Assembly (NCBI GenBank): GCA_023957575.1
Contig: JAMLGU010000001.1
Span: forward strand, 310,001 to 374,000
Reading direction: 5' to 3'
DNA length: 64,000 bases
Origin: Chitinophagaceae bacterium
GTDB lineage: Bacteria; Bacteroidota; Bacteroidia; Chitinophagales; Chitinophagaceae
The position numbers and the translations under genes are program-made. Positions 9,375 to 18,916 of the stretch are shown here, piece after piece (position 1 is the stretch's first letter; the number at the start of each line of letters is the position of its first letter). The notes below the pieces were generated by a model. It did not search any database and had not been told where the DNA came from. It saw only the letters and a list, made by a program, of their open reading frames with translations.

Positions 9375-12359
9375 ATGTTAATCAAAAGATTGTTTGTAGC
9401 AACATTTACACTCGTGTTTCTATTGTTGAGCCAGTTATCTTATGCTCAAGGTAAAATCATTACAGGAACTGTAACTGATTCTAAAGATGGAATGCCCTTG
9501 CAGGGAGTTACAGTGTCGGTAAAAGGTACCACAGTTGCTACTCAAACCAATGCGTCAGGCGCTTACAGCCTGAATGTTCCGGTTTCTGCAAATACGCTGG
9601 TGTTTACATCGGTGGGTTTTGTAACTCAGGAGCTTTTAATTACAGGAAATGAAGTGGATGCAGCATTAATTTCCACCACGACTGCAATGGAAAATGTAGT
9701 AGTGGTAGCTTATGGAACCCGTAAGAAAAGTGATCTTACCGGTTCAGTTACTGCTGTTACTGCCAAAGATTTTCAAAAAGGGAGTATTAACTCTTCTGAG
9801 CAACTCTTGCAGGGTAAAGTTCCAGGGCTTGAAGTTACAACCGGGGGCGGCGCTGCCGGTGGGGGCAGTAAAATCAGGATTCGGGGTTCTGCATCTTTAA
9901 ATGCCAGTAACGACCCATTGATTGTTATTGATGGAGTGCCGGTGGAAGGAAATAGCCTTTCAGGAACGGCCAACCTGCTCAATACGATCAATCCTAATGA
10001 TATAGAAAGCATGAGTGTGTTGAAAGATGCTTCTGCTACCGCGTTGTATGGGTCAAGGGCTACTAATGGGGTTATTATCATTACAACCAAAAAAGGGACT
10101 ACCAGTAAACCTCAATTTAACTTCAATACCAAGGTATCTATAAGCCAGGTTAGTAAGTATGTAGATGTTTTATCCGGAGATCAGATAAGAGATATTGTAA
10201 AAGGAACCGGTAAGGCTAATTACATTGGTATGCTGGGAGCACAAAATACAGACTGGCAGAAAGAAATCTATCAGTCAGCAATGGGATATGACAATAACCT
10301 AAGCGTGGCAGGTAAAACAAGAATCACAAATGATTTTAGCTTGCCATACAGACTTTCGGTGGGTTATTTAAGTCAGGAAGGAGTTTTGAAAACGAATAAT
10401 TTTGACAGATTCTCGGGAGCAATTAATTTGTCGCCAAAATTTTTCAATGACTATTTGAGTTTCAACATTAATGCTAAATATGCAAATACAAAAACCCGGT
10501 TTGCAGATGAAGGAGCAATAGGATCGGCAGTAAATTTTGACCCTACACAATCTGTGATGAGTGGCAATAATAATTTTGGAGGATATTATGAATGGCTTCA
10601 AAGCAATGGAGTATTGAATGGCATAGGCCCCAGAAACCCTGTAGCCTTGCTTATGCTTCGAGACAATAATTCGACGGTTGATCGTTTTGTAGGAAATATT
10701 CAAATGGATTATAAATTACATTTTTTGCCTGATTTGCATTTGTTATTAAATCTGGGCATGGATAAGTCGGTTGGATCTGGTACTGATATCCTTGATTCTA
10801 CTTCCGCATCTTCTGTTTTGAGTTATTCCGGCTTGGGAAGACAATCCATCTATAAGCAGGAAAAATTGAGCAAATTGGCTGATGTGCAGCTTTTTTATCA
10901 GAAAAACTTTGGTGGTGGAAATATTTTAGACATTTTGGTAGGTCATGGCTATCAGGATTTCTTTACGGATAATTATAATTATGCACAAACCTATCTGAAC
11001 GGCGGTACTATTCCAGGTACGCAGCCGGTAGATTCTTTTCTTCATAATGGCTTTGCTATTGAATCTTATTTAGGCAGGATGAATCTTACTTTAGCAGATA
11101 AATATTTATTGACTGCTTCAATCAGGCGCGATGCAAGTTCTAAGTTCTCGCCGGATAATCGAATAGGTTATTTCCCTGCTTTTGCCTTAGCATGGAAGCT
11201 GAAGGATGAATTATTTAAAACTGTAGATTTGATATCTGATTTGAAACTACGCTTAGGTTGGGGTATTACAGGGCAGCAAGACGGAATCAACTATTCTTAT
11301 TACCTGCCTCTCTATTACATTTCTAATCCTACTGCACAGACTCAGTTTGGTAATACCTTTTATTACCCATACAGGCCAAGCGCTTATAATAAAGACCTCA
11401 AATGGGAAACCACTACTACCAATAATATTGGTTTAGATTATGGCTTTTTGGGTAACAGAATTAATGGTTCAATAGATTATTATGTAAAGAAAACTAAGGA
11501 TTTATTGAGTTATGTAGATATTGCGCCCGGAGCCAACTTTGATATTACACAATTAAGAAATATTGGAAGTCTGGAGAATAAAGGGGTAGAACTATCAGTG
11601 AATACAGTTCCCATTAAGCAAGCAGACTTTAGTTGGGATTTCAATTTCAACTTTACCTATAATACATCAACAATCACTGCCTTATACGGACAGGATGATA
11701 ATCCTAATTTCAAAGGAATTGAGGTAGGAAGAATTCAAGGAGGTACCGGTAATAATATTGGAGTACATGCTGTTGGACAAACTCCATTTACTTTCCTTCC
11801 TTTAAAGCAAGTGTATGACCAAAGCGGGAAACCGATTGAAGGATTGTATGAAGATATCAACAGAGATGGCGTTATTTCTGATGCTGACAGGTATTACTTC
11901 AATCATGCATCACCAAATTATTTGTTTGGGATGAGTACCAATTTCAATTACAAGAAATTCACCTTGGGGATTACCGGGCATGGTATGGCCGGAAATTATT
12001 TATACAATAACTACAATGCCAATTCATCCGTATTAAGAAATATTGAAAATCCAGTTCTTTATTTGGGAAATGCCGGCGTTAATTATTTACAAACACTTTT
12101 TGCAAATAATAGGTTCCAATCCGATTATTATATCGAAAATGCAAGTTTCTTCAAGATTGATAATATTAATCTGGGATACGATATGGGTAAGGTTATAAAG
12201 AAAAAAGTAGGATTGAGGTTAAATGCAAGCGTCCAAAATATTGCAACCTTTACCAAATATAGTGGCAACGACCCTGAAAATGCAAGTGTGGACGGAATTG
12301 ATAATAACATTTATCCCCGTCCAAGAATTTTCTCAATAGGGGCAAATCTTGATTTTTAA
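9375..12359 (+). CDS. SusC/RagA-type TonB-dependent outer-membrane transporter
   Basis: This 994-residue porin imports oligosaccharides across the outer membrane together with its SusD lid. The signal peptide (residues ~1-25) ends near SYAQ. It is followed by a CarboxypepD_reg-like domain (ITGTVTDSKDGMPLQGVTV), a plug with the SusC-type IRIRG block and FVIDGVP-like region (LIVIDGVPVEG), and a long beta-barrel ending in GANLDF. There is no STN domain, so it does not signal to an anti-sigma factor; this fits control by the Nudix regulator instead. ATG 9375 is preferred over a TTG two codons upstream. susD follows after 19 bp. Confidence 0.95.
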   Translation: MLIKRLFVATFTLVFLLLSQLSYAQGKIITGTVTDSKDGMPLQGVTVSVKGTTVATQTNASGAYSLNVPVSANTLVFTSVGFVTQELLITGNEVDAALISTTTAMENVVVVAYGTRKKSDLTGSVTAVTAKDFQKGSINSSEQLLQGKVPGLEVTTGGGAAGGGSKIRIRGSASLNASNDPLIVIDGVPVEGNSLSGTANLLNTINPNDIESMSVLKDASATALYGSRATNGVIIITTKKGTTSKPQFNFNTKVSISQVSKYVDVLSGDQIRDIVKGTGKANYIGMLGAQNTDWQKEIYQSAMGYDNNLSVAGKTRITNDFSLPYRLSVGYLSQEGVLKTNNFDRFSGAINLSPKFFNDYLSFNINAKYANTKTRFADEGAIGSAVNFDPTQSVMSGNNNFGGYYEWLQSNGVLNGIGPRNPVALLMLRDNNSTVDRFVGNIQMDYKLHFLPDLHLLLNLGMDKSVGSGTDILDSTSASSVLSYSGLGRQSIYKQEKLSKLADVQLFYQKNFGGGNILDILVGHGYQDFFTDNYNYAQTYLNGGTIPGTQPVDSFLHNGFAIESYLGRMNLTLADKYLLTASIRRDASSKFSPDNRIGYFPAFALAWKLKDELFKTVDLISDLKLRLGWGITGQQDGINYSYYLPLYYISNPTAQTQFGNTFYYPYRPSAYNKDLKWETTTTNNIGLDYGFLGNRINGSIDYYVKKTKDLLSYVDIAPGANFDITQLRNIGSLENKGVELSVNTVPIKQADFSWDFNFNFTYNTSTITALYGQDDNPNFKGIEVGRIQGGTGNNIGVHAVGQTPFTFLPLKQVYDQSGKPIEGLYEDINRDGVISDADRYYFNHASPNYLFGMSTNFNYKKFTLGITGHGMAGNYLYNNYNANSSVLRNIENPVLYLGNAGVNYLQTLFANNRFQSDYYIENASFFKIDNINLGYDMGKVIKKKVGLRLNASVQNIATFTKYSGNDPENASVDGIDNNIYPRPRIFSIGANLDF

Positions 12360-12378
12360 TATTATAAATCCGCATAAA

Positions 12379-13980
12379 ATGAAATATAATTTAAAGTTTT
12401 TTTCGCTAATAACCTTTATGTTGGTTTTATTAGCATCTTGTTCTAAGAAGCTCGATTTATATCCATCCAATGCTAAGTCTCCATCAGAGATATTCAGCAC
12501 GGTGGACGGATATAAATCTGTACTAGCCAAATTATATGCTACACTTTCTGTAACCGGAGCCGATGGTCCCGCCGGCAGCCCAGATATTGGCGGCGGCTTG
12601 GACGAAGGTTCTCAGGTAGGTTTTATCCGTGCCTATTTTAATCTGGAAGAACTGCCTACCGATGAGGCAGTAGTAGCATGGAACGACCAAACCATCTGGG
12701 ATTTTCATAATCTGAAATGGACAAGTGGCGATCCGTTTTTGAAAGGCGCTTATGCTCGTCCTATTTGGAATATTACCCTGATTAATGAATACATGAGGCA
12801 GGCAACTGATGATGTATTGGCAAAGAATGGCATCACCGGCGCTGATGCAACAGCAGTAAAAAATACAAGAGGAGAAGCTCGCTTCCTTCGTGCTTTCAAT
12901 TATTGGCTGATGCTCAATTGGTTTGGTAAGTCCACCTTCATTACCGAAGCTGATGGGGCAGGATACTTTTTACCAAAAGAAATCTCCAGAGCAGACTTGT
13001 TTACCTACATTGAAACGGAGTTAAAAACAGCCGAAGGTGAACTGGCTGCCGCCAAAACAGCCGAGTATGGCCGTGTGGATCAGGGCGCTGCATGGGCTTT
13101 GCTGGCAAGGTTGTACTTAAATGCAGGCGTTTATACCGGCGCCAATCGTTATACTGATGCGATTACTTATGCTAAAAAAGTGATTGCCGCTGGATATAAA
13201 CTGAATCCTAATTACAGACAGCTATTTATGGCTGATAATGATCGTACCAGTAAAGACGAATTTATATTTGTTGCTACCTGCGATGGATTGAACAGTAAAT
13301 CTTTTGCCAATACAACTTTTCTGATTCACGCTCCGGCAGGTGCCGACAATCCGGAGTATGGCGCCAATAATGGCTGGTTTGGTTACAGAGCTACTAAGGC
13401 TTTCGCAGCGCTATGGCCCGATTTGACAGGTGCAACCGATAAGAGAGCCATGTTCCAGACATCGGAATTTGCTGCTACAATGGCACAGGCCGAAATTAAT
13501 GATATCAGTGATTTCAGTAATGGCTTGCATGTGGTTAAGTATAAGAACATAAGGGCTGACGGAGGTAAAGTGAGTGATCCAAATTCAGAATTTGCCGATA
13601 TTGATTTCCCAATCATCCGTCTTCCTGAAATGTACTTCATCTATGCAGAATCTGTATTGAGAGGTGGAACAGGAGGAGATGCTGCCACAGCCTTGGGTTA
13701 TATCAACAGCTTGCGAACCAGGGCCACTACCACTACTATTTCGGCAGGAGATATGACCCTGCAATTCCTGTTGGATGAAAGAGCCAGAGAACTTTATTGG
13801 GAAGGCCATCGTCGTACCGACCTGATCAGATACGGACTGCTTACAACAGGTAGTTATTTGTGGCCATGGAAAGGTGGTGTGGCATCGGGCAGTAGTGTGA
13901 ACAGCAAGTTCAATATCTATCCTGTACCTGCAGCTAATATCAATTCCAATAAAAATCTTACTCAAAATGCAGGTTATTAA
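12379..13980 (+). CDS. SusD/RagB-type glycan-binding lipoprotein
   Basis: This is the surface lipoprotein that closes over the SusC barrel and binds the glycan. The lipobox is LLASCSKK. The SusD helical TPR-like core is visible in TRGEARFLRAFNYW and ARLYLNAGVYTGA, and the C-terminal SusD block ends with ERARELYWEGHRRTDLIRYG. The length of 533 is normal. An in-frame ATG 10 codons upstream overlaps the susC stop region, but the MKYNLKFF start gives a proper signal peptide. It is co-transcribed with susC upstream and susE downstream (2-bp gap). Confidence 0.95.
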   Translation: MKYNLKFFSLITFMLVLLASCSKKLDLYPSNAKSPSEIFSTVDGYKSVLAKLYATLSVTGADGPAGSPDIGGGLDEGSQVGFIRAYFNLEELPTDEAVVAWNDQTIWDFHNLKWTSGDPFLKGAYARPIWNITLINEYMRQATDDVLAKNGITGADATAVKNTRGEARFLRAFNYWLMLNWFGKSTFITEADGAGYFLPKEISRADLFTYIETELKTAEGELAAAKTAEYGRVDQGAAWALLARLYLNAGVYTGANRYTDAITYAKKVIAAGYKLNPNYRQLFMADNDRTSKDEFIFVATCDGLNSKSFANTTFLIHAPAGADNPEYGANNGWFGYRATKAFAALWPDLTGATDKRAMFQTSEFAATMAQAEINDISDFSNGLHVVKYKNIRADGGKVSDPNSEFADIDFPIIRLPEMYFIYAESVLRGGTGGDAATALGYINSLRTRATTTTISAGDMTLQFLLDERARELYWEGHRRTDLIRYGLLTTGSYLWPWKGGVASGSSVNSKFNIYPVPAANINSNKNLTQNAGY

Positions 13981-13982
13981 TA

Positions 13983-14855
13983 ATGTATAAAATGAATACT
14001 ATGACTAAAAATATTTTAACCTTATTGCTTATTTCATCTTTAGTGCTGGCTATGACGGCCTGCGAAAAGGTTGAAAACAAAGTGGTATATCAGGGAGGTA
14101 CTGCACCGGTATTGTCCACTACAGCTACCGGCACAGTGGTATTGATTAAAGAAAAGAATAAAGAAAATGCGCTTACTCTTGCGTGGACGAACCCCAATTA
14201 TATGTTTAATACAGGGGTAAATTCTCAAAATGTGAATTATGTTTTGCAAATTGATACTGCCGGAAAGAATTTTGCCAGTCCTAAATTGCAGGAAATGACT
14301 ATAGCCAGTGACTTAGGAGTAACGCTTACCGGACAGCAGTTAAATGCCTTTTTGTCCAAAATGGAATTTGTCGCAGGCGTGGTGCAGGCGGTGGATATGA
14401 GGGTGAAATCTACTTTGTCAAATGGCAGTGCGCCGCTTACATCTAATACCATAAATGTGAAGGTGAATCCTTATCTGGATTTTGCCATTGAACCACCCGG
14501 TACTGAGGCAAACAAATATTTGGATGGAAACTTATGGGCAGTGGGAGATGCATTGGCAGGAGGATGGAGCAACCCTTTACCTGCTCCTTACGATGTTACT
14601 CAGAAATTCACACGAATTGACATTATGCACTACGAAGCTACTTTAACCTTCGTTGGTGGCGGAGGTTATAAATTGATCCAAACTCAGGGGGTTTGGGGTA
14701 CTCAATATCATGCGCTGGATGGTTCGGCGGGGGCGGCATTATCGGGTTCTTTTGAGAAAAAAGATTCAGACCCTCAGTTCCCCGGACCAGCCGCAGGAAA
14801 GTACAAAGTACAGATTAACTTCCAAACAGGTAAATACACATTAACAAAGATATAA
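13983..14855 (+). CDS. SusE-like outer-membrane lipoprotein, one C-terminal glycan-binding module
   Basis: The lipobox is LAMTACEK. Residues ~35-165 form the SusE N-terminal Ig-like domain (LTLAWTNPNY, YVLQIDTAGKNF, VDMRVKSTL). Residues ~175-290 form a SusE/F-type binding module (LWAVGDALAGGW...GKYTLTKI), related to the three modules of the next gene. In the classical Sus system such proteins bind starch at the cell surface, but family members serve other glycans too. Three closely spaced ATGs (13983, 13992, 14001) are possible; the one at 14001 gives the tightest signal peptide. Confidence 0.85.
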   Translation: MYKMNTMTKNILTLLLISSLVLAMTACEKVENKVVYQGGTAPVLSTTATGTVVLIKEKNKENALTLAWTNPNYMFNTGVNSQNVNYVLQIDTAGKNFASPKLQEMTIASDLGVTLTGQQLNAFLSKMEFVAGVVQAVDMRVKSTLSNGSAPLTSNTINVKVNPYLDFAIEPPGTEANKYLDGNLWAVGDALAGGWSNPLPAPYDVTQKFTRIDIMHYEATLTFVGGGGYKLIQTQGVWGTQYHALDGSAGAALSGSFEKKDSDPQFPGPAAGKYKVQINFQTGKYTLTKI

Positions 14856-14876
14856 GCCATATTAAAAATATTTAAA

Positions 14877-16709
14877 ATGAAGAATTTTATAAAATATATA
14901 TCACTTGCTTTGGCAGCCGTTGCAGTCGTTGGCTCCTGCCAAAAGAAAGCTGATCCATTACCGTTTTATGGTTCGGGAAAGGATGTAACACTTCAGGTTT
15001 CGTCCACATCGGTTAAACCAACTGCAGCCGATGCCGATAAAGCAGTTCTCAATCTAAACTGGTCAGATCCTGAATTTGCTACTGATGCCGAGAATTACAA
15101 ATATGTAATTGAATTTGCTGCTTCAGGTACCAATTTTGCCAATCCTGTAGCCTACACCGTACTGATGCAAAGAACCTATTCTTTAATTGGTAATGATATC
15201 AATAATATCCTTGCCGGGTTGGGTGTTCCTGTAAATGGCTCTCAAGACCTTGATGTGAGACTGAAAGCATCTTATGCCAATAATAATGATATGAAGTTAT
15301 CCAACATACTGAAAGTAACGGCAACTTCGTATGGTGTTCCTATCACCCTCACACCTTCTTCTACCAATGCCATTGTTCTGGATGTTAAAAATGCTACTAA
15401 TAAGGCTGTTGGATTTAGCTGGACTGAAAGTCCTTATGGCGGTAATGTCATCAGCTATGCTTTGCAGATTGCGGTTTCGGGAACGAATTTTGCCAATCCG
15501 CAGACTATCAAATATGACGGCGCTTTAAATTCGGGTTCCGGTCTTACGGTTAATGAATTGAACAATCTGGCAATAGCTGCCGGAGTTAGCGGCGGCTCTT
15601 CCAAAAATCTCGATTTCAGAGTGGTAAGCTCAATAGGGACAAGCTATTCCAATTTTATGGTTTATTCCAATATTGTAAGCATAAACGTTACCACCTTTAC
15701 TCCTGTGCCACCTGCATTGTATATTGTGGGCGATGCCACACCAGGTGGTTGGGATAATCCTGTGCCTGTTCCTTCTCAGCAGTTCAGCCGCTTAGACGAT
15801 GTGTCCTATGGTATCATTATTAACTTAACTGCCGGCAAGAGCTATTTATTATTACCGGTTAATGGCGATTGGAGCCATAAATATGGTGGTGTAAGCGCTA
15901 CCGGAGGGCCATTATTAACTGATGATGCTGTTCCCGGATCCAATACGCCTTCTCCGGCTACAAGTGGCACCTATAAGATTGTGGTTAATTTTCAAACCGC
16001 AACCTATACAGTTACTCCGGTTTCTACTACCATCCCCGACAATTTATTCATTGTGGGTGATGCTACTGATGGAGGCTGGAACAATCCGGTGCCTGTACCT
16101 TCTCAACAGTTTACAAGAGTGGACGCAGTTACTTTTGGCCTGATAACCAAATTAACTGCCGGAGGAAGTTACCTGTTATTACCTGAAAACGGAAGTTGGG
16201 ATCAGAAGTACGCGGTTGTTAATTCTTCAGTAAATCCAATGGGTGATGTATTTGGGTATTATTCAGGTGCTAATCCTTCTCAATATAATACCAATATCCC
16301 TGCTCCATCCACAACAGGAATGTATCAGATATTGGTGAATTTTGCAACCGGAAAATACACAGTTACACCATATACAGGCGTATTACCTGTGCCGCAAAAT
16401 CTGTTTATTGTGGGCGATGCCACACCGGGCGGATGGGACAATCCTGTACCGGTGCCATCTCAGCAGTTTACCAGGCTGAGCCTGACCCACTTCCAGCTGA
16501 AACTTGCTTTAAACGCTGGAAAGAGTTATCTCTTGTTACCGGTTAATGGCGACTGGAGTCATAAGTATGGCGGCACTACGGCAATGAGTGGAGATATCTT
16601 GGTAGATGATGCTGTTCCCGGATCAAATACCCCATCTCCTGATGTAGCAGGTACTTATCTGATTGATATGAACTTTGCAACCGGTAAATACACACTTACC
16701 AAGCAATAA
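14877..16709 (+). CDS. SusF/SusE-like lipoprotein with three tandem binding modules
   Basis: The lipobox is VVGSCQKK. Two SusE-type Ig-like domains (~25-150 and ~155-275) come first, each with the SGTNFANP block. Then three ~105-residue modules follow (~280-382, ~388-500, ~505-610), each starting with (Y/F)IVGDAT-GGW-NPVPVPSQQF and ending in a TYTVTP/KYTLTK strand. Modules 1 and 3 are nearly the same (both have VNGDWSHKYGG and DDAVPGSNTPSP), while module 2 has a different middle. This is the last gene of the four-gene locus and is followed by a strong terminator. Confidence 0.85.
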   Translation: MKNFIKYISLALAAVAVVGSCQKKADPLPFYGSGKDVTLQVSSTSVKPTAADADKAVLNLNWSDPEFATDAENYKYVIEFAASGTNFANPVAYTVLMQRTYSLIGNDINNILAGLGVPVNGSQDLDVRLKASYANNNDMKLSNILKVTATSYGVPITLTPSSTNAIVLDVKNATNKAVGFSWTESPYGGNVISYALQIAVSGTNFANPQTIKYDGALNSGSGLTVNELNNLAIAAGVSGGSSKNLDFRVVSSIGTSYSNFMVYSNIVSINVTTFTPVPPALYIVGDATPGGWDNPVPVPSQQFSRLDDVSYGIIINLTAGKSYLLLPVNGDWSHKYGGVSATGGPLLTDDAVPGSNTPSPATSGTYKIVVNFQTATYTVTPVSTTIPDNLFIVGDATDGGWNNPVPVPSQQFTRVDAVTFGLITKLTAGGSYLLLPENGSWDQKYAVVNSSVNPMGDVFGYYSGANPSQYNTNIPAPSTTGMYQILVNFATGKYTVTPYTGVLPVPQNLFIVGDATPGGWDNPVPVPSQQFTRLSLTHFQLKLALNAGKSYLLLPVNGDWSHKYGGTTAMSGDILVDDAVPGSNTPSPDVAGTYLIDMNFATGKYTLTKQ

Positions 16710-16733
16710 ATTCAGATTATTAACAAATAATAA

Positions 16734-16764
16734 AAAAACTCCGCAGTTTTTCTGCGGAGTTTTT
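16734..16764 (+). terminator. Bidirectional terminator after susF-like gene
   Basis: AAAAACTCCGCAG pairs perfectly with CTGCGGAGTTTTT around a 5-nt T loop. The A- and T-flanks let it serve both the sus operon and the converging Spy-like gene. Confidence 0.92.
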
Positions 16765-16786
16765 AGTGTATATTATTATTTCCTTG

Positions 16787-17155
16787 TTATTGATTCCTTT
16801 GAGGTTGCGGCCTGTTCCGACGCATATTCTGCATCATTTCATCATATTTTTTCACTTGTTCGGGAGTCAGGATAGCTTCTCTTTTTGTATTTTGGTCTTT
16901 TCTCAGGTCTTCCATTTTCGCTCTGCGCTGATCATCACTAAGTGAACCATCATTTCTGATTTCCATCATTTGTTTACGATTTTCATCATTTAGAGCATTC
17001 ATTTTAGCTCGCTGGTCTTTGTTGAGCCCTAAGCTGTCATACATTGCTTCGGTGCGTTTTTGAAAATCCTGACGATTAGGGTTATTCCCGTTTTGAGCAT
17101 AAGAGGCAAGTCCGAAGAAGCAAACCATTGCTGCGATTAAAATTGTTTTTTTCAT
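16787..17155 (-). CDS. Small exported Spy/CpxP-like protein (DUF4890 type)
   Basis: This 122-residue protein has a cleavable signal peptide (ending near SYAQ). One helical unit follows, of the form SLGLNKDQRAKMNALNDE...REAILTPEQVKKYDEM, ending in an Arg/Asn/Pro/Gln-rich tail. The LTPEQ-type helical hairpin resembles Spy/CpxP periplasmic chaperones. It is a single-unit version of the three-unit neighbour encoded just upstream (48-bp gap, same strand), so the pair probably arose by duplication. Periplasmic chaperone or envelope-stress role is inferred. Confidence 0.7.
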   Translation of the reverse strand: MKKTILIAAMVCFFGLASYAQNGNNPNRQDFQKRTEAMYDSLGLNKDQRAKMNALNDENRKQMMEIRNDGSLSDDQRRAKMEDLRKDQNTKREAILTPEQVKKYDEMMQNMRRNRPQPQRNQ

Positions 17156-17203
17156 TTTTTTATATTATTTGTTAAAAGATTACGCTTGTTGTAAGATTAT
17201 ATG

Positions 17204-18127
17204 TTATTTACTGTTATCCCGATTGAAATTTTTATGCATATTATTATTACGTTCTTCCCATTTGGCTTTTTGTTCGGGAGTCAGAATAGACATCATTTTT
17301 GTTTTTTGCTGCTGACGCAAATCATTCATTTGCTTTTGATGGTCTTCCTGCAAGGTTTTCATTTGCTCTTTTTGTATGTCTGTCAGATTCAGATCATTCC
17401 AACTGTTATGAAAACCTCTGGCAGCAAAGCCATTTTTATTGTTCCCAAATTTGTTAAATTGTCTGTAATGGTTCATTCCCATTCCTCTTTGTCTGCCCTG
17501 TTTTGAAAAATTTTCCACTTTGGCTCTTTGTTCGGGTGTTAAGATCGCCTGCCTTTTGGTTCTCTGACTTTGCTGAAGCGTCTGCATTTTCTCCTTCTTT
17601 TGTTCGGCGGTTAATTTATTATCATTTTTGATAACATTCATTTGCTTTTGGCCATCTTCTTGTAGCGCCTTCATTTGTTGTTTTTGAGCATCCGTCAGGT
17701 TCAGGTTATTATATCCTTTTTGACTATTGTTTCTTCCGAAACCTGTTCCCCGGCCTGAAGAGTGGTTAAATTTTCTATTATTCATTTTCATATCCCGCCT
17801 GTTACCTTGTTTTGCAAAGGTTTCGGCTTTTGCTTTTTGTTCGGGGGTTAATAGCGCTTGCCTTTTGGCTCTTTGTTCTTTTTGAAAAGCAATTATTTTT
17901 TCTCTTTTTTGCTCCTGGGTAAGTGTGTTATCGTTTTTGATGGCTTTCATTTGCTTTTGACCATCTTCCTGCAGCGCCTTCATTTGTTGCTTTTGAGCAT
18001 CCGTCAGGTTCAGGTTGTTTTCCCATTTTTTATTATCATTATTTGAACGCTGTGGTATATTCTGTGCCTGCACAGATGCCAGTGAGGTAATTGCAAATAA
18101 TGCAGCGGTTAAAACTATCTTTTTCAT
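17204..18127 (-). CDS. Exported Spy-like protein with three internal repeats
   Basis: After a signal peptide (ending near VQAQ) there are three copies of a charged helical unit that starts NLNLTDAQKQQMKALQED and ends LTPEQKAK. They lie at roughly residues 35-107, 135-205 and 243-297. Copies 1 and 2 are full length; copy 3 lacks the ~17-residue middle piece (IKNDN...EQKKEKM). Basic Gly/Asn/Arg-rich linkers separate them. It is very rich in Lys and Gln and poor in hydrophobics. The repeat build suggests a multivalent periplasmic binder related to Spy; the function is inferred. Confidence 0.7.
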   Translation of the reverse strand: MKKIVLTAALFAITSLASVQAQNIPQRSNNDNKKWENNLNLTDAQKQQMKALQEDGQKQMKAIKNDNTLTQEQKREKIIAFQKEQRAKRQALLTPEQKAKAETFAKQGNRRDMKMNNRKFNHSSGRGTGFGRNNSQKGYNNLNLTDAQKQQMKALQEDGQKQMNVIKNDNKLTAEQKKEKMQTLQQSQRTKRQAILTPEQRAKVENFSKQGRQRGMGMNHYRQFNKFGNNKNGFAARGFHNSWNDLNLTDIQKEQMKTLQEDHQKQMNDLRQQQKTKMMSILTPEQKAKWEERNNNMHKNFNRDNSK

Positions 18128-18637
18128 AACATACAGATTTTAAGATTAAAAATATTCAGTTGATAAATGTTTAGATGAATACTTTTAAAAAAACCTTCGC
18201 CCAAATTGTTAAAAATTATTCAATGAACATTAGACTACAATAAAAAGAGTAAGTTTAATCCGATAACTACCATTTAAATGCTTCTGGTTAAACATCTTGG
18301 TTCTGGTTGCAACAGGTTGTTTGCCTGATGATTATAATTTATTATCTAATCGATTTTGCCTAAAAAACTATTAGGTACTATTTTAAAATAAATAAAAAAT
18401 TGGCAGAGATATATTGGTTATAAGATATGTTTTTTTGCTGCCAGGTCTAATTTTCAAATAAAACAATTCCAAAGTAGCAAAAATGAAGTATTGACTTGCC
18501 TGGATTGATTACCGGAAGGTAATTATCATATATCTTTTAAAATAATCTGATAAAACGAGGTGTTAAATAAAGATAGTTTGGCATAATTATTCGTACTTTT
18601 ATAATAAGAAAATATTACTTCAAAAAAATACTTAATT
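18128..18637. other. Intergenic region, no gene seen
   Basis: This is a 510-bp AT-rich divergent spacer between the three-repeat Spy-like gene (-) and the YtxH gene (+). It must contain both promoters, but no exact TAnnTTTG box could be assigned. No conserved RNA or coding frame was recognised. Confidence 0.5.
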
Positions 18638-18865
18638 ATGAATAAAATTATTACAGGTTTTACGCTGGGTCTTCTTGTAGGCGTGTTATTTGCCCCCGAT
18701 AAAGGAACTGCTACCCGCAAAAAAATTGCAGATAAGGGAAATGAACTTAAAAATCAGTTTGCAGACTTCATTGACAGTGTTGCAGATAAATTTGAAAGTT
18801 TTGGCGATGACGAGGAAGAATATGCCGAAGCTGGCGCTGAAGGTCTTCATGCCGAAAATGCCTGA
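18638..18865 (+). CDS. YtxH-domain small membrane-associated protein
   Basis: A short hydrophobic N-terminus (IITGFTLGLLVGVLFAP) runs straight into the YtxH pattern PDKGTATRKKIADKG. An amphipathic helix and a strongly acidic C-terminus (GDDEEEYAEAGAEG) follow. Proteins of this family are small, stress-associated and of unknown biochemical role. The length of 75 residues is normal. A terminator follows at once. Confidence 0.8.
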   Translation: MNKIITGFTLGLLVGVLFAPDKGTATRKKIADKGNELKNQFADFIDSVADKFESFGDDEEEYAEAGAEGLHAENA

Positions 18866-18886
18866 TTAAAAGCGCTCAAAAATCTT

Positions 18887-18916
18887 AAACCACACCTTCA
18901 ACGGGTGTGGTTTTTT
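18887..18916 (+). terminator. Terminator after the YtxH gene
   Basis: AAACCACACC pairs with GGTGTGGTTT around a 7-nt loop and is followed by T residues. It overlaps the 3' end of the converging M14 peptidase gene by two bases. Confidence 0.85.
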
